Below, piece after piece: positions 16,281-24,556 of a DNA stretch of 64,000 bases. This DNA is from DATJLY01 sp963773665. Lineage in GTDB: Bacteria; Pseudomonadota; Alphaproteobacteria; ATCC43930; CGMCC-115725. The position numbers were made by a program, and so were the translations under genes. Every line of letters begins with the position of its first letter. The first letter of the stretch is position 1. The notes under the pieces were generated by a model. The model searched no databases. It saw only the letters and a list, made by a program, of their open reading frames with translations, and was not told where the DNA came from. Where the stretch lies: assembly GCA_963773665.1 (NCBI GenBank), contig CAVZBZ010000002.1:620001-684000 (forward strand), read 5' to 3'.

Positions 16281-16714
16281 TGGCCGCTGCAGCTGCCGCC
16301 GCTCCCGCGCCGGACGCCACGGAGCTTCTTTCCGTCGCCGGCGATCTCGCGGGCCTGCTCGAACGCGAGACCGGACTCGTGCATGCCTTGAAGATTTCCG
16401 AGATCGCGCCGCTTCAGGGCGACAAGACGCGGCTCGTCCAGCTTCTGCGCAAATTCCTGAAGCAGTTCGAGAACGGCGCGAAGCTGCCGCCCGCGGCGCA
16501 GCAGAAATGGCTTGTCCTGGGCCAGCGCCTGGTCGCCGCCGCGACCGAGAACGAGCGCGCGCTCCGCATTGGGCGGACGGCGACCGAGCGGCTCATCGCC
16601 GCCGTCGTTGCCGCGGTGAAGGAAAGCCGCCGGCCGCACGCAACCTATTCGCCGCGCAAAGGCGCCACCCGCGATCTCTCCGTCGCCGGCGTGGCGCTCG
16701 ACCGCCGTCTCTGA
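16277..16714 (+). CDS. FlgN-like hook-associated protein chaperone
   Basis: A 145-residue, mostly helical protein with an LLERETGLVHALKISEI segment typical of FlgN-type proteins (a helix preceding a charged coiled coil). It lies directly before flgK and flgL, the clients of FlgN, and overlaps flgJ by four bases. The export-chaperone role is inferred from fold and position. The C-terminal basic tail (SRRPHATYSPRKG) is unusual for the family. Confidence 0.7.
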   Translation: MMAAAAAAAPAPDATELLSVAGDLAGLLERETGLVHALKISEIAPLQGDKTRLVQLLRKFLKQFENGAKLPPAAQQKWLVLGQRLVAAATENERALRIGRTATERLIAAVVAAVKESRRPHATYSPRKGATRDLSVAGVALDRRL

Positions 16715-16725
16715 GCCCGCGCGCC

Positions 16726-18138
16726 ATGAGCCTCAACATCGCCCTTCAATACGCGCTCTCCGGCCTCAACGCGACGCAGTCGCAGCTTCAGGTCCTGGCC
16801 GGCAACATCGCCAACGCGCAGACGCCCGGCTATTCGGAAGAGACGCTGCCGCAAACCTCCGACGCCGCGACCAACGGCGGCGCCGGCGTCGTCACCGGCG
16901 AAATCCAGCGCATCACCGACCAGAGCCTGCAAGGGACGCTGCTCGGCCAGACCACGATCTCGGGCGCGGCCGGCGCGCTCAACACCTATCAGCAGCAGGT
17001 TCAGAACTCTCATCGGCCAGGTCGGCAGCGGCAACACGATCGGCGACGTGGTGAACGAATTCGCGAGCGCGATGCAGACGGTCGCCACCACGCCGCAGGA
17101 CCCGACCGCGCAGGCCAACGCCGTCAATGCCGGTCAGCAGCTCGCAAGCCGGCTCAATGGCCTCTCGAGCGGGATCCAGAGCCTGCGCCAAGGCGCCGAC
17201 ACGCAGATCGCAACCGACGTCGGCATCGTCAACACGGACTTGAGCAACATCGGGCAGCTCAATGCGCAGATCAGCAAGCTCCAGGCGCTGGGCCAGCCGA
17301 CCGCGACGCTCGAGGACCAGCGCGACCAGGCAGCTGGCGCAGATCGCGCAATATATCGGCGTGCAGAGCTACACCCGCTCGGACGGCACGATGGTGGTGC
17401 TGAGCTCGACCGGCAAGACGCTGGTCGACGCCGCAAATGCGCGGCAGTTCACCTACACCCAGAGCGGCACCGTCACCGCGGCGACCGCGCTTTCGCCGCT
17501 GACGCTCGACGGACTGGACGTGACGTCCAGCCACGACGACGGGCGAGATCGGTGCGCTCTTGCAAGTGCGCGACACGACGCTCCCGAACCTCACCGCGCA
17601 GCTCAACCAGGTGACGAACAATCTCTTCGACAGCACGAGCGACGCCAGCCTCCAGACAACCAACAGCGGCCTCGGCGCCACCAGTGATACGAACCATTTC
17701 TTCGCCGCGGTCGATACCACCAACGGCGTGGACAATGCGTCGACGATCCAGGTGAACCCCGACCTCGTCGCCAATCCCGGGCTGCTCGACACCGGCGCCG
17801 CCGGTCAGGACCCGAGCATCACCGCGACGCTGTCGGGAAATCTGGCGAGCGCCACCGCGTTCGCCGCCGCCGGCGGCATTCCCGCGACGACCACGACGAT
17901 CGCCAATTACGTGGCTCAGATGATCGGCGCGACCGCCGCCGCCGGCTCGAGCGCGACCTCGAACGCCACGGACCAGTCCTCGCTCCTGTCGCAGATGCAG
18001 AGCCAATATTCCTCGGCCACGGGCGTCAATCTCGACACCGAGCTCAGCCAGCTCGTCGTCTATCAGAACGCCTACAGCGCGTCCGCGCGCGTGATCTCGA
18101 CCATCCAGTCGATGTTTCAGGCGCTGATGAGCGCGTAG
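16726..18138 (+). CDS. flgK: hook-filament junction protein FlgK (three apparent +1 frameshifts)
   Basis: HAP1, linking hook and filament. The start reads MSLNIALQYALSGLNATQSQ with LAGNIANAQTPGYSEE; the end reads VVYQNAYSASARVISTIQSM, both diagnostic. The frame changes near 17009, 17334 and 17541. In each place one extra base separates segments that otherwise join smoothly (QQVQN to IGQVGSGN; DQRDQ to LAQIAQYIG; into GEIGALLQVRD). Removing three bases gives 469 residues, a normal length. Three hits in one gene with both ends conserved argue for sequence errors. It is nine bases before flgL. Confidence 0.9.
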
Positions 18139-18146
18139 GAGCCGCC

Positions 18147-19073
18147 ATGTCCGTCAGCAGCATCGCGCAAATGCAGCAGGTCATCCAGAACCTGTCGCAG
18201 CTCGAGACGCAGGGCAACACGCTCGAGCAGCAGATCTCGACCGGCCTCAAGAGCCAAACCTATTCCGGCATCGCGCCGCAGGCGGCGCAGCTCGTCGATC
18301 TCAGCGCGGCGCAGTCGCAGCAGCAGGGCTATATCGACACGATCAACACCGTGAACACGCGGCTCGGCACCATGAGCCTCGCCACCTCGACCATGGCGAG
18401 CCTGGTGCAGCAGTTCGCGAGCGAGCTGCAAACCAATGCCTACAACACCAACGGAACGCCGATCCAGACGCAGGCGCAGGCGCTCCTCGCGCAGGTCGGC
18501 GACTATCTCAACACCGCCGACGGCGAGGGGTATGTCTTCTCCGGCGCCAACAGCGCGACAGCCCCGTTCGATGCCAGCGCGCTGCCCAATCCCGGCGATC
18601 TCGTCACGCCCGTGAACGGAGCGCCGCCGGCCGGGTATTACCAGGGCGACAATACTGTTTCCTCGGCCAAGGTCGACAACAACCTGACGGTGCAGTACGG
18701 CGTCACCGCCAACAACACGGCCTTCGAGCAGGTCGTGCGCGTCCTCAACTTCCTCGCCAATTCGCCGCCGCTCGACCAGAACAATGCGACCGACGCAGCG
18801 AACGTCAACACCGCCGAGCAGATGCTGAGCACGGCCGGCAGCCAGATCGAGCAGATCACGGCCAATATCGGCATGAACCAGTCGGAGCTCAACAACCAGC
18901 TCCAGATGCATCAGCAGAGCCTCACGCTCGCCCAAACGAACATCGGCGATATCGAGAACGCCGATCCGTCCACCGTCATCACCCAGCTCGACACGCTGCA
19001 GACGCAGCTCACGGCGTCCTACCAGACGGTCAACCTGCTGCAGAACCTCTCGCTCGCGAATTACCTGAAATAG
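18147..19073 (+). CDS. flgL: hook-filament junction protein FlgL
   Basis: A 308-residue HAP3 of the flagellin superfamily. The N-terminal coiled coil has LETQGNTLEQQISTGLKSQT, and the D1 C-terminal helix ends TQLDTLQTQLTASYQTVNLLQ. The body contains GDYLNTADGEGYVFSGANS, a FlgL hallmark. It completes the hook-filament junction with FlgK, is exported by the flagellar system and contains no cysteine. It is the last clear gene of the flgI operon; pseB begins 20 bases later on the same strand. Confidence 0.92.
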   Translation: MSVSSIAQMQQVIQNLSQLETQGNTLEQQISTGLKSQTYSGIAPQAAQLVDLSAAQSQQQGYIDTINTVNTRLGTMSLATSTMASLVQQFASELQTNAYNTNGTPIQTQAQALLAQVGDYLNTADGEGYVFSGANSATAPFDASALPNPGDLVTPVNGAPPAGYYQGDNTVSSAKVDNNLTVQYGVTANNTAFEQVVRVLNFLANSPPLDQNNATDAANVNTAEQMLSTAGSQIEQITANIGMNQSELNNQLQMHQQSLTLAQTNIGDIENADPSTVITQLDTLQTQLTASYQTVNLLQNLSLANYLK

Positions 19074-19092
19074 AGAACAGCGTCCGAATATC

Positions 19093-20215
19093 ATGGCAAA
19101 AACCACGTCCCTCCTCGCCCGCGACGCGGTCGCGCTGTTGCGCCCGGCCCCGGCCGCCAAGAGCCGGCCCGCGCCAAAGCCGCGGCTCCACGATTTCGCC
19201 GCCGGATCGGAGGACACATATCGCCAGTTCGACGACAAATCCGTGCTCGTCACGGGCGGCACGGGTTCGTTCGGGCGGCGCTTCATCGATACGCTGCTGA
19301 CCCGCAGCAGCGCGCGGCGCGTCATCGTGTTCTCGCGCGACGAATACAAGCAGTACGAGATGCAGCAGCTTCTCGCGCCCGAATCCTCCGCGCGCATGCG
19401 CTTCTTCATCGGCGACGTGCGCGATGCCGAACGGCTCGAGCTCGCGACGCGCGAGGTCGATTTCATCGTCCATGCCGCAGCCCTGAAGCAGGTTCCGGCC
19501 GCCGAATACAACCCGTTCGAATGCATCCGCACCAACGTGTCGGGCGCGGAGAACGTGGTACGCGCCGCGCTGCGCAATGGCGTCCGGCGCGTCATCGCGC
19601 TCTCGACCGACAAGGCGGCCAATCCGATCAATCTCTACGGCGCCTCGAAGCTCGCCTCCGACAAGATATTCATCGCCGCCAACAATCTTGTCGGGCAAGA
19701 GCGACACGCGCTTTGCCGTGGTGCGCTACGGCAATGTCGTGGGCTCGCGCGGCAGCGTCATTCCGCTCTACCGCAAGCTCGTCGCCGCCGGCGCGGAATA
19801 CCTGCCGGTCACGGACGAGCGCATGACGCGGTTCTGGATCACGCTGCAGCAGGGCGTCGATTTCGTTGCGACCTCGCTCGCGCTGATGAAGGGCGGCGAG
19901 ATTTTCGTGCCGAAGATCCCGAGCATGCGGATCGTCGATCTGGCGCGCTGTCTCGGGCCGGGTCTGCCGGTCAAGGTCGTCGGCATCCGCCCGGGCGAGA
20001 AGCTGCACGAAGTCATGGTGACGGAAGACGATTCGCGCCAAACGCTCGAGCTCGACGACCGGTTCGTGATCGAGCCGTCCTTTGCGTGGTGGCGGCGCGA
20101 ATCCTATGTCTCGAGCGGCGCCGTTCCGGTGGCGCAGGGCTTTCGCTTCGCCTCCGACACCAACAGCGATTGGCTCGACGCCGAGCGGCTCGACGCGCTC
20201 CTCGCCGTCGCCTGA
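19093..20215 (+). CDS. pseB: UDP-GlcNAc 4,6-dehydratase, PseB/CapD type (one apparent +1 frameshift)
   Basis: An extended SDR enzyme, probably the first step of pseudaminic-acid synthesis. It has the NAD-binding loop TGGTGSFG at about residues 54-61, then RDEYKQYEM, HAAALKQVPAAEYNP and STDKAANPINLYGASK (the active-site tyrosine motif is shifted as in this family). A frame change near 19690 needs one base removed to read NNLSGKSDTRF and continue through VRYGNVVGSRGSVIP. The N-terminal 45 residues are an Ala/Pro/Lys extension, so the true start may be later. It follows flgL and ends 3 bp from the convergent pseF-like gene. Confidence 0.88.
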
Positions 20216-20218
20216 GCC

Positions 20219-20992
20219 TTACGCCGCGGCAAGGAGGCGCAGATTGGCAGAGACCGTCCGATCCGTCAGCCGCGCCTCGTCGATCCGCGCGCGGTTGATG
20301 GCGGCAAGCTCCGGCCGCGCCGCGAGCGCTGCCAGTACATCCTGCGTCGTGGCGGCCGCAAAGGGCTTTTTGAGCGTATCCGAGAGGGCGCAAAAGAACG
20401 CGTAATCCTCGGCATGATCGAGGGTCCAGCGACAGCGCTCCAATCCTTCGCCGGGACCATCGACATTGACGCGGCGGAGCGCGGCGTTGCGCCGGAGCCA
20501 CGGCGTCACGTGCTCGCGCTCATAGGGATGCACGGCCTCGAACGCAGCGCGGGCCAAATGGTCGGCCCAGAACGCCTCGCAATCGAGCCCGTGCGGCCAC
20601 AGCGGCGGCATGTTGTTGCAGACATAGTCGACGCCCGTGTCGCCGAGCGCCGCGAGCACGGCGCCGCACAGCAGCGGATCGACGAGCGGACAATCGCTCG
20701 TCACGCGCATGACGACATTGGCGCCGACACAGCGCGCCGCCTGGTCATAGCGGTCGAGGACATCATGCTCGGACCCGCGGAAGACGACCGCGCCGGAGGC
20801 GCGCGCGGCCTCGGCCACGGGATCGCTTGCCCGATCGTCCGGAATGGCGCAGACGACGATATCGGCGCCCGGGATGCGCTGGCAGCGCTCGAGCACGGAC
20901 GCGAGCGCCGGCCGCCCGCCGAGCGGCAGCAGCACCTTGCCCGGCAGGCGGGTCGAGCCGAAGCGCGCCTGTACGATGACGGCCGTGGTCAC
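20219..20992 (-). CDS. cytidylyltransferase-like protein (SpsF/PseF type)
   Basis: A 257-residue nucleotidyltransferase beginning with VIVQARFGSTRLPGKVLLPLGG, the nucleotide-binding signature of the SpsF/CMP-sugar activating group, followed by RVTSDCPLVDP. It probably activates a nonulosonic acid with CTP for transfer to flagellin. The GTG start at 20992 overlaps the stop of the pseH-like gene (GTGA). It is last of a four-gene minus-strand operon with pseI- and pseH-like genes. PseF is the likeliest assignment; a different sugar substrate is possible. Confidence 0.82.
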   Translation of the reverse strand: MTTAVIVQARFGSTRLPGKVLLPLGGRPALASVLERCQRIPGADIVVCAIPDDRASDPVAEAARASGAVVFRGSEHDVLDRYDQAARCVGANVVMRVTSDCPLVDPLLCGAVLAALGDTGVDYVCNNMPPLWPHGLDCEAFWADHLARAAFEAVHPYEREHVTPWLRRNAALRRVNVDGPGEGLERCRWTLDHAEDYAFFCALSDTLKKPFAAATTQDVLAALAARPELAAINRARIDEARLTDRTVSANLRLLAAA

Positions 20993-21546
20993 GCCGCACG
21001 CTCCCGCGCGAGACGCACGGCGCGAAAATCGCGCTCGAGGATGCCGTAGAACAGCGAATCGTGCCACGCGCCTTCGGCCCAATGGGTTTCGCGGTGGCGT
21101 CCGTCGAGCGTGAAGCCAATGCCCGGCAGGAAACCCTGCTTCGCCCGATCGAAGCCGTAGATCTCGCACCAGACGCGATGGAGGCCCAACTCGTCGAACG
21201 CGTAGCGCAGCAGCGCGTCGCCCGCATCAGGCGCATAGAGATCGTCGATATAGGCGTCGTCATGGCCGATATAGATCGAGAAATCGGCGCTGCGGTTGAC
21301 CCAGTCGATGTAGCAAAGGCCGCACGCGCCGAGGAGATGCCCCGAGCCGCGCTCGACGATCGCGAACATGTGCGTGTTCGGGTCGGCCAGGACACGCTCC
21401 TCGTACCAGCGCCCCTGCTGCGTCTCGTTCAGTTCGCGAAACTCGCGGAAATTGCGGCGGAAGTCCGGCCGGTTCCGCCATGCGAGCAGCGTGGCGAGGT
21501 CCGCGCGCTCGATGGCGCGAAGGCCGATGCGGGTCCCTTCGATCAT
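20989..21546 (-). CDS. GNAT acetyltransferase, PseH-like
   Basis: A 185-residue GNAT protein (RIGLRAIERADLATLLAWRN, then DFSIYIG, and the acetyl-CoA region around LLRYAFDELGLHRVWCEIY). In pseudaminic-acid synthesis PseH acetylates the 4-amino group of the amino sugar. The position between cytidylyltransferase and synthase genes, with four-base overlaps on both sides, supports that role. Other UDP-amino-sugar acetyltransferases look similar. Confidence 0.83.
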   Translation of the reverse strand: MIEGTRIGLRAIERADLATLLAWRNRPDFRRNFREFRELNETQQGRWYEERVLADPNTHMFAIVERGSGHLLGACGLCYIDWVNRSADFSIYIGHDDAYIDDLYAPDAGDALLRYAFDELGLHRVWCEIYGFDRAKQGFLPGIGFTLDGRHRETHWAEGAWHDSLFYGILERDFRAVRLARERAA

Positions 21547-22619
21547 GCGGCGGCGGCGCTCGGCGCTTCGAGATCGTCCGGGCGCAGCTCCGCGCCCTTC
21601 TCGCGTGCGTGACGCAGGCGCTTGCCGACGACGGCTTCGATGTCCGACGGCGCGAACGATCCGCTGGGCGCGGGGCGAAGCGCCACGAGATCGTCCGGCC
21701 CGATCGCGGATCCTGCCGCCATGTCGCGCGCGAGCCTGAGGCAGCGCCGCTGCACGACCGCCGCATCGCGCTCGTTTTCCTCGATCCGCTTGATGCCATC
21801 GCCGAGCGCGGCCTCGAGCTCGCGCGCGCGCAGCACCATCTCGCGCCAGGTTTCGGGCGTCATCGAAAACCCGTGGTCGGGACCGGCACGAGTGCAATCG
21901 TCGGTAAAGTGCTTTTCGACGACACGCGCGCCCAGCGCAATCGCGCCGAGCACGGTCGCATGGCCCGGCGTGTGATCGGACAGCCCAAGCGGCAGGCCCG
22001 GCCAATGCACCGCATAGCTCTGCAGCACCCTGAGATTGACGAAGCGAAGGTTCTCGAGCGAGCCGGTATAGTTGGTGTTGCATTGCAGGAGGCAGAGCTG
22101 CGGATTGTGCTTCAGCACGGCCGCCACCGCGCGCTCGACCTCGGCGAGACCGGACGCGCCGGTCGCGAGCAGAACGGGCTTGCCCTTCGAGGCAATGTGC
22201 TCGATCGAGGCGAGCCAGGTGATGTCGCCCGAGCCGATCTTGAAGGCCGGCAGCAGATCGGCCACGGCATCGGTCGCCTCGCGATCGTACGGCGTCGTCA
22301 TCCAGTCGATGCCGGCTGCGCGCGCCGTCTCCACCAGCGGCAGGTCCCAGTCGCGGTTGAGACTGTATTGGCGATAGACCTCGAACACCGACTTCTGCCA
22401 CGCCGCCTGGTGCGCGATCTGCCCGCCGAGGCGGCGGAAGCCCAGATCGCTCACGATCTTCTCGGCCAGGAAATGCTGGAACTTCACGGCGTCGGCGCCG
22501 GCATCCTTCGCGCGCCAGATCAGATCCTTGGCGCGCGCGAGATCGCCGTCGTGGTTGGCGGCGATGTCGGCAATGAAATAGCTCGGGCGATCGAGCGCGA
22601 CCTCGCGGCCGCCGATCAT
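21543..22619 (-). CDS. pseI: nonulosonic acid synthase, PseI/NeuB family
   Basis: A 358-residue synthase that condenses phosphoenolpyruvate with a hexose derivative. Markers are YFIADIAANHDGDL, DAVKFQHF, FKIGSGDITWL, LCLLQCNTNY, GLSDHTPGH and VVEKHFTDD, plus a C-terminal SAF domain (about 290-345: SGSFAPSDIEAVVGKRL). The start was chosen at ATG 22619 because it overlaps the preceding stop (ATGA), as elsewhere in the operon; 22640 is an alternative. Pseudaminate is favoured over sialic or legionaminic acid because of the neighbouring pseB and pseH. Confidence 0.88.
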   Translation of the reverse strand: MIGGREVALDRPSYFIADIAANHDGDLARAKDLIWRAKDAGADAVKFQHFLAEKIVSDLGFRRLGGQIAHQAAWQKSVFEVYRQYSLNRDWDLPLVETARAAGIDWMTTPYDREATDAVADLLPAFKIGSGDITWLASIEHIASKGKPVLLATGASGLAEVERAVAAVLKHNPQLCLLQCNTNYTGSLENLRFVNLRVLQSYAVHWPGLPLGLSDHTPGHATVLGAIALGARVVEKHFTDDCTRAGPDHGFSMTPETWREMVLRARELEAALGDGIKRIEENERDAAVVQRRCLRLARDMAAGSAIGPDDLVALRPAPSGSFAPSDIEAVVGKRLRHAREKGAELRPDDLEAPSAAAA

Positions 22620-23500
22620 GAGGCGAGGGGAATAGCGCATTGCTGTTTCCAGTGCGAAACGAGGTTGCGGCACACGAGTCCGGTATCGGGCAGGGCGTAG
22701 CCGAGAAGCCGCTCGGCCTTCGCGCTGTCGAGGCCGAGGCTTTCCGCGCGCGGCGAGGCAAGGCCGAGGACGCTCGCGGGCTCGTCCCAGTCGAGCCGGA
22801 TGCCAAGCGCGCGGGCAAGCTCGTGGACGAAGTCGCGCTTGCTCGCAACCGTGCGCGCGCCGACATTGACGAGCCCCTGCGCGCGCCGTTCGACGAGATC
22901 GAACATCGCGGCGGCGAGGCTTGGCGCGTCGATGGTCGAGGTGAAGAAATCCCCGAACAGTCGAAGCGGCGCGCGGCGTTGGAGCGCATCGAGCGCCCAT
23001 TCGGCGAAGGTCGGATCGCCGGTGCGGCCGCGCAGGCCCGTCACGTTGGTGCGCAGCACGAGGGCGCGAGGCGCCACGAGAGCAAATCCCTCGGCGATGT
23101 ATTTGCCGCGGGCATACTCGTTCAGCAGCGTCACCGGCGCGCCCTCGCCGTGGCGCGCAGCGCCGTCGCCGGTGAAGAAATGATCGGTCGAGATGTGAAC
23201 GAACGGGATGCCGGCGGCGCGGCACTGCTCGCCCATGACGGCGACGGCGGCGGCATTGACGCGATAGGCCAGGCCCGGGTCGCGCTCGCACGAAGCGACG
23301 GATGCGATGGCCGCCGCGTTGACGACGAGGTCCGGCCGAACCTGATGCATGAGCGCGCCGACGGCGTCGCCATCGGCAAGATCGACCGCCCGGTCGGGAC
23401 CGTGGCGCGAGACGCCGACCAGCGCATGGCCGCGGCGCCGTGCCTCGGCCGCGATCGCCTGGCCGAGCATGCCGGTTGCCCCGAACAGCAGAATCGCCAT
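22616..23500 (-). CDS. RmlD-like sugar-nucleotide reductase (SDR)
   Basis: A 294-residue extended SDR with an N-terminal Rossmann loop (LLFGATGMLGQ, residues about 4-14), NAAAIASV and the catalytic YARGKYIAE motif. It resembles dTDP-4-dehydrorhamnose reductase (HISTDHFFTG). It is the first gene of the minus-strand nonulosonic-acid operon. A reductase is not part of the canonical Pse pathway, so it may make a modified sugar or serve another glycan. Confidence 0.8.
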   Translation of the reverse strand: MAILLFGATGMLGQAIAAEARRRGHALVGVSRHGPDRAVDLADGDAVGALMHQVRPDLVVNAAAIASVASCERDPGLAYRVNAAAVAVMGEQCRAAGIPFVHISTDHFFTGDGAARHGEGAPVTLLNEYARGKYIAEGFALVAPRALVLRTNVTGLRGRTGDPTFAEWALDALQRRAPLRLFGDFFTSTIDAPSLAAAMFDLVERRAQGLVNVGARTVASKRDFVHELARALGIRLDWDEPASVLGLASPRAESLGLDSAKAERLLGYALPDTGLVCRNLVSHWKQQCAIPLAS

Positions 23501-23613
23501 GAAACGCGGCCTTCGCATGCCCCTCGAACCCGGCTTCACTCTAGGGGTCCCATGGTTACGAAGCGGTGAACGGGGCCGAGCCGTTAAGCCGGCGTCAACA
23601 CGCGGCGGCGACA

Positions 23614-24549
23614 ATGAGCGCCGGCCTGGAGCGAACCTTGACCATCGCGGCGACCACTGCGGCCTCGACTTTACTCAGCACCGGAACGACGACCGTGCTC
23701 TCCGTGCTGGCGCAAGCTTCCGCGAACGCGACGCAGACCGCGAACACGCAAGAGCTGTCGGAGATCGAAGCGCAGATCAACAAACGTCTCACCGACCAGA
23801 TCGCGGCGCTTCAGCCGACGCCCGACGCCGCCGTCAGCAACGCGCTGGCGCAGCAGATCGCCGGCCTCGACGCGCAGCGCACGGCGATCTCGGGCTACGG
23901 CTCGCAGTGGGGCGGCAATTCCTACATCCTGTCCGACCTCTCGACCCAGCTTGCGAAGCTCCAGACCTATGCCGCGAACGGCGACGGGGCGAACTTCGAC
24001 GCGGCCCTCAGCGCCGCCACGACCGATGTCGCCGACCTTACGCCGGTCGCCGCGCCGGCGCCGTTCCGGCCAGACCAGATCGCGCCCTTGCAATCGAACG
24101 GGCTCGGGATCGGCAGCAGCGCGTCCTACGATCTCAGCACGCAAGCCGGACAGACCGCCGCCGCAGCCGCCGTCAACGCCGCGCAAAGCACGGTCGGACA
24201 GATCTTCTCGATTGTCACCGGGAATCAGCTCCTCGCCAGCAGCATCTCGTCATCTCTGACGGTGCAGATCGACAGCCTCACGAGCGTGCAGCAGCAGGCG
24301 CAAAGCACCAACCAGACCGAGATGCAAACCCAGGTCAACCAGCTGACGCAGCAGGCGCAGAACCAAATCCACCTCATCGAGCTCGCGCTCGGCAACACGC
24401 AGACCATCGCGAGCATGATCGCCGCCGCGGAAAATCCGCCGCAGCCGGTGACTTCGGTGTTCCAGGCGCTTCAGAATGCCGCGGGTGCTACGCCGTCATC
24501 CTATGGGGCGAGCCAAGCGGCGCCGGCGATCCTGTCGCTGCTCGCCTGA
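23614..24549 (+). CDS. unknown cysteine-free, flagellin-like-composition protein
   Basis: A 311-residue protein that I do not recognise. It has no cysteine, one tryptophan, no signal peptide and no membrane segment. It is rich in Ala, Gln, Thr and Ser with helical N- and C-terminal regions and a coiled-coil stretch near residues 220-270 (QTEMQTQVNQLTQQAQNQ). This composition is typical of axial proteins exported by the flagellar apparatus. ATG 23614 was chosen; an in-frame GTG at 23566 is possible. It stands alone between two minus-strand operons and ends 7 bp before the convergent maf gene. Confidence 0.7.
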   Translation: MSAGLERTLTIAATTAASTLLSTGTTTVLSVLAQASANATQTANTQELSEIEAQINKRLTDQIAALQPTPDAAVSNALAQQIAGLDAQRTAISGYGSQWGGNSYILSDLSTQLAKLQTYAANGDGANFDAALSAATTDVADLTPVAAPAPFRPDQIAPLQSNGLGIGSSASYDLSTQAGQTAAAAAVNAAQSTVGQIFSIVTGNQLLASSISSSLTVQIDSLTSVQQQAQSTNQTEMQTQVNQLTQQAQNQIHLIELALGNTQTIASMIAAAENPPQPVTSVFQALQNAAGATPSSYGASQAAPAILSLLA

Positions 24550-24556
24550 GCCGGCG

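Noticed and set aside
23584..23598. TTAAGCCGGCGTCAA as a CtrA box for the unknown gene at 23614.
   Set aside because: One mismatch and only 15 bases from the start codon, too close for a promoter element; expected occasionally by chance.
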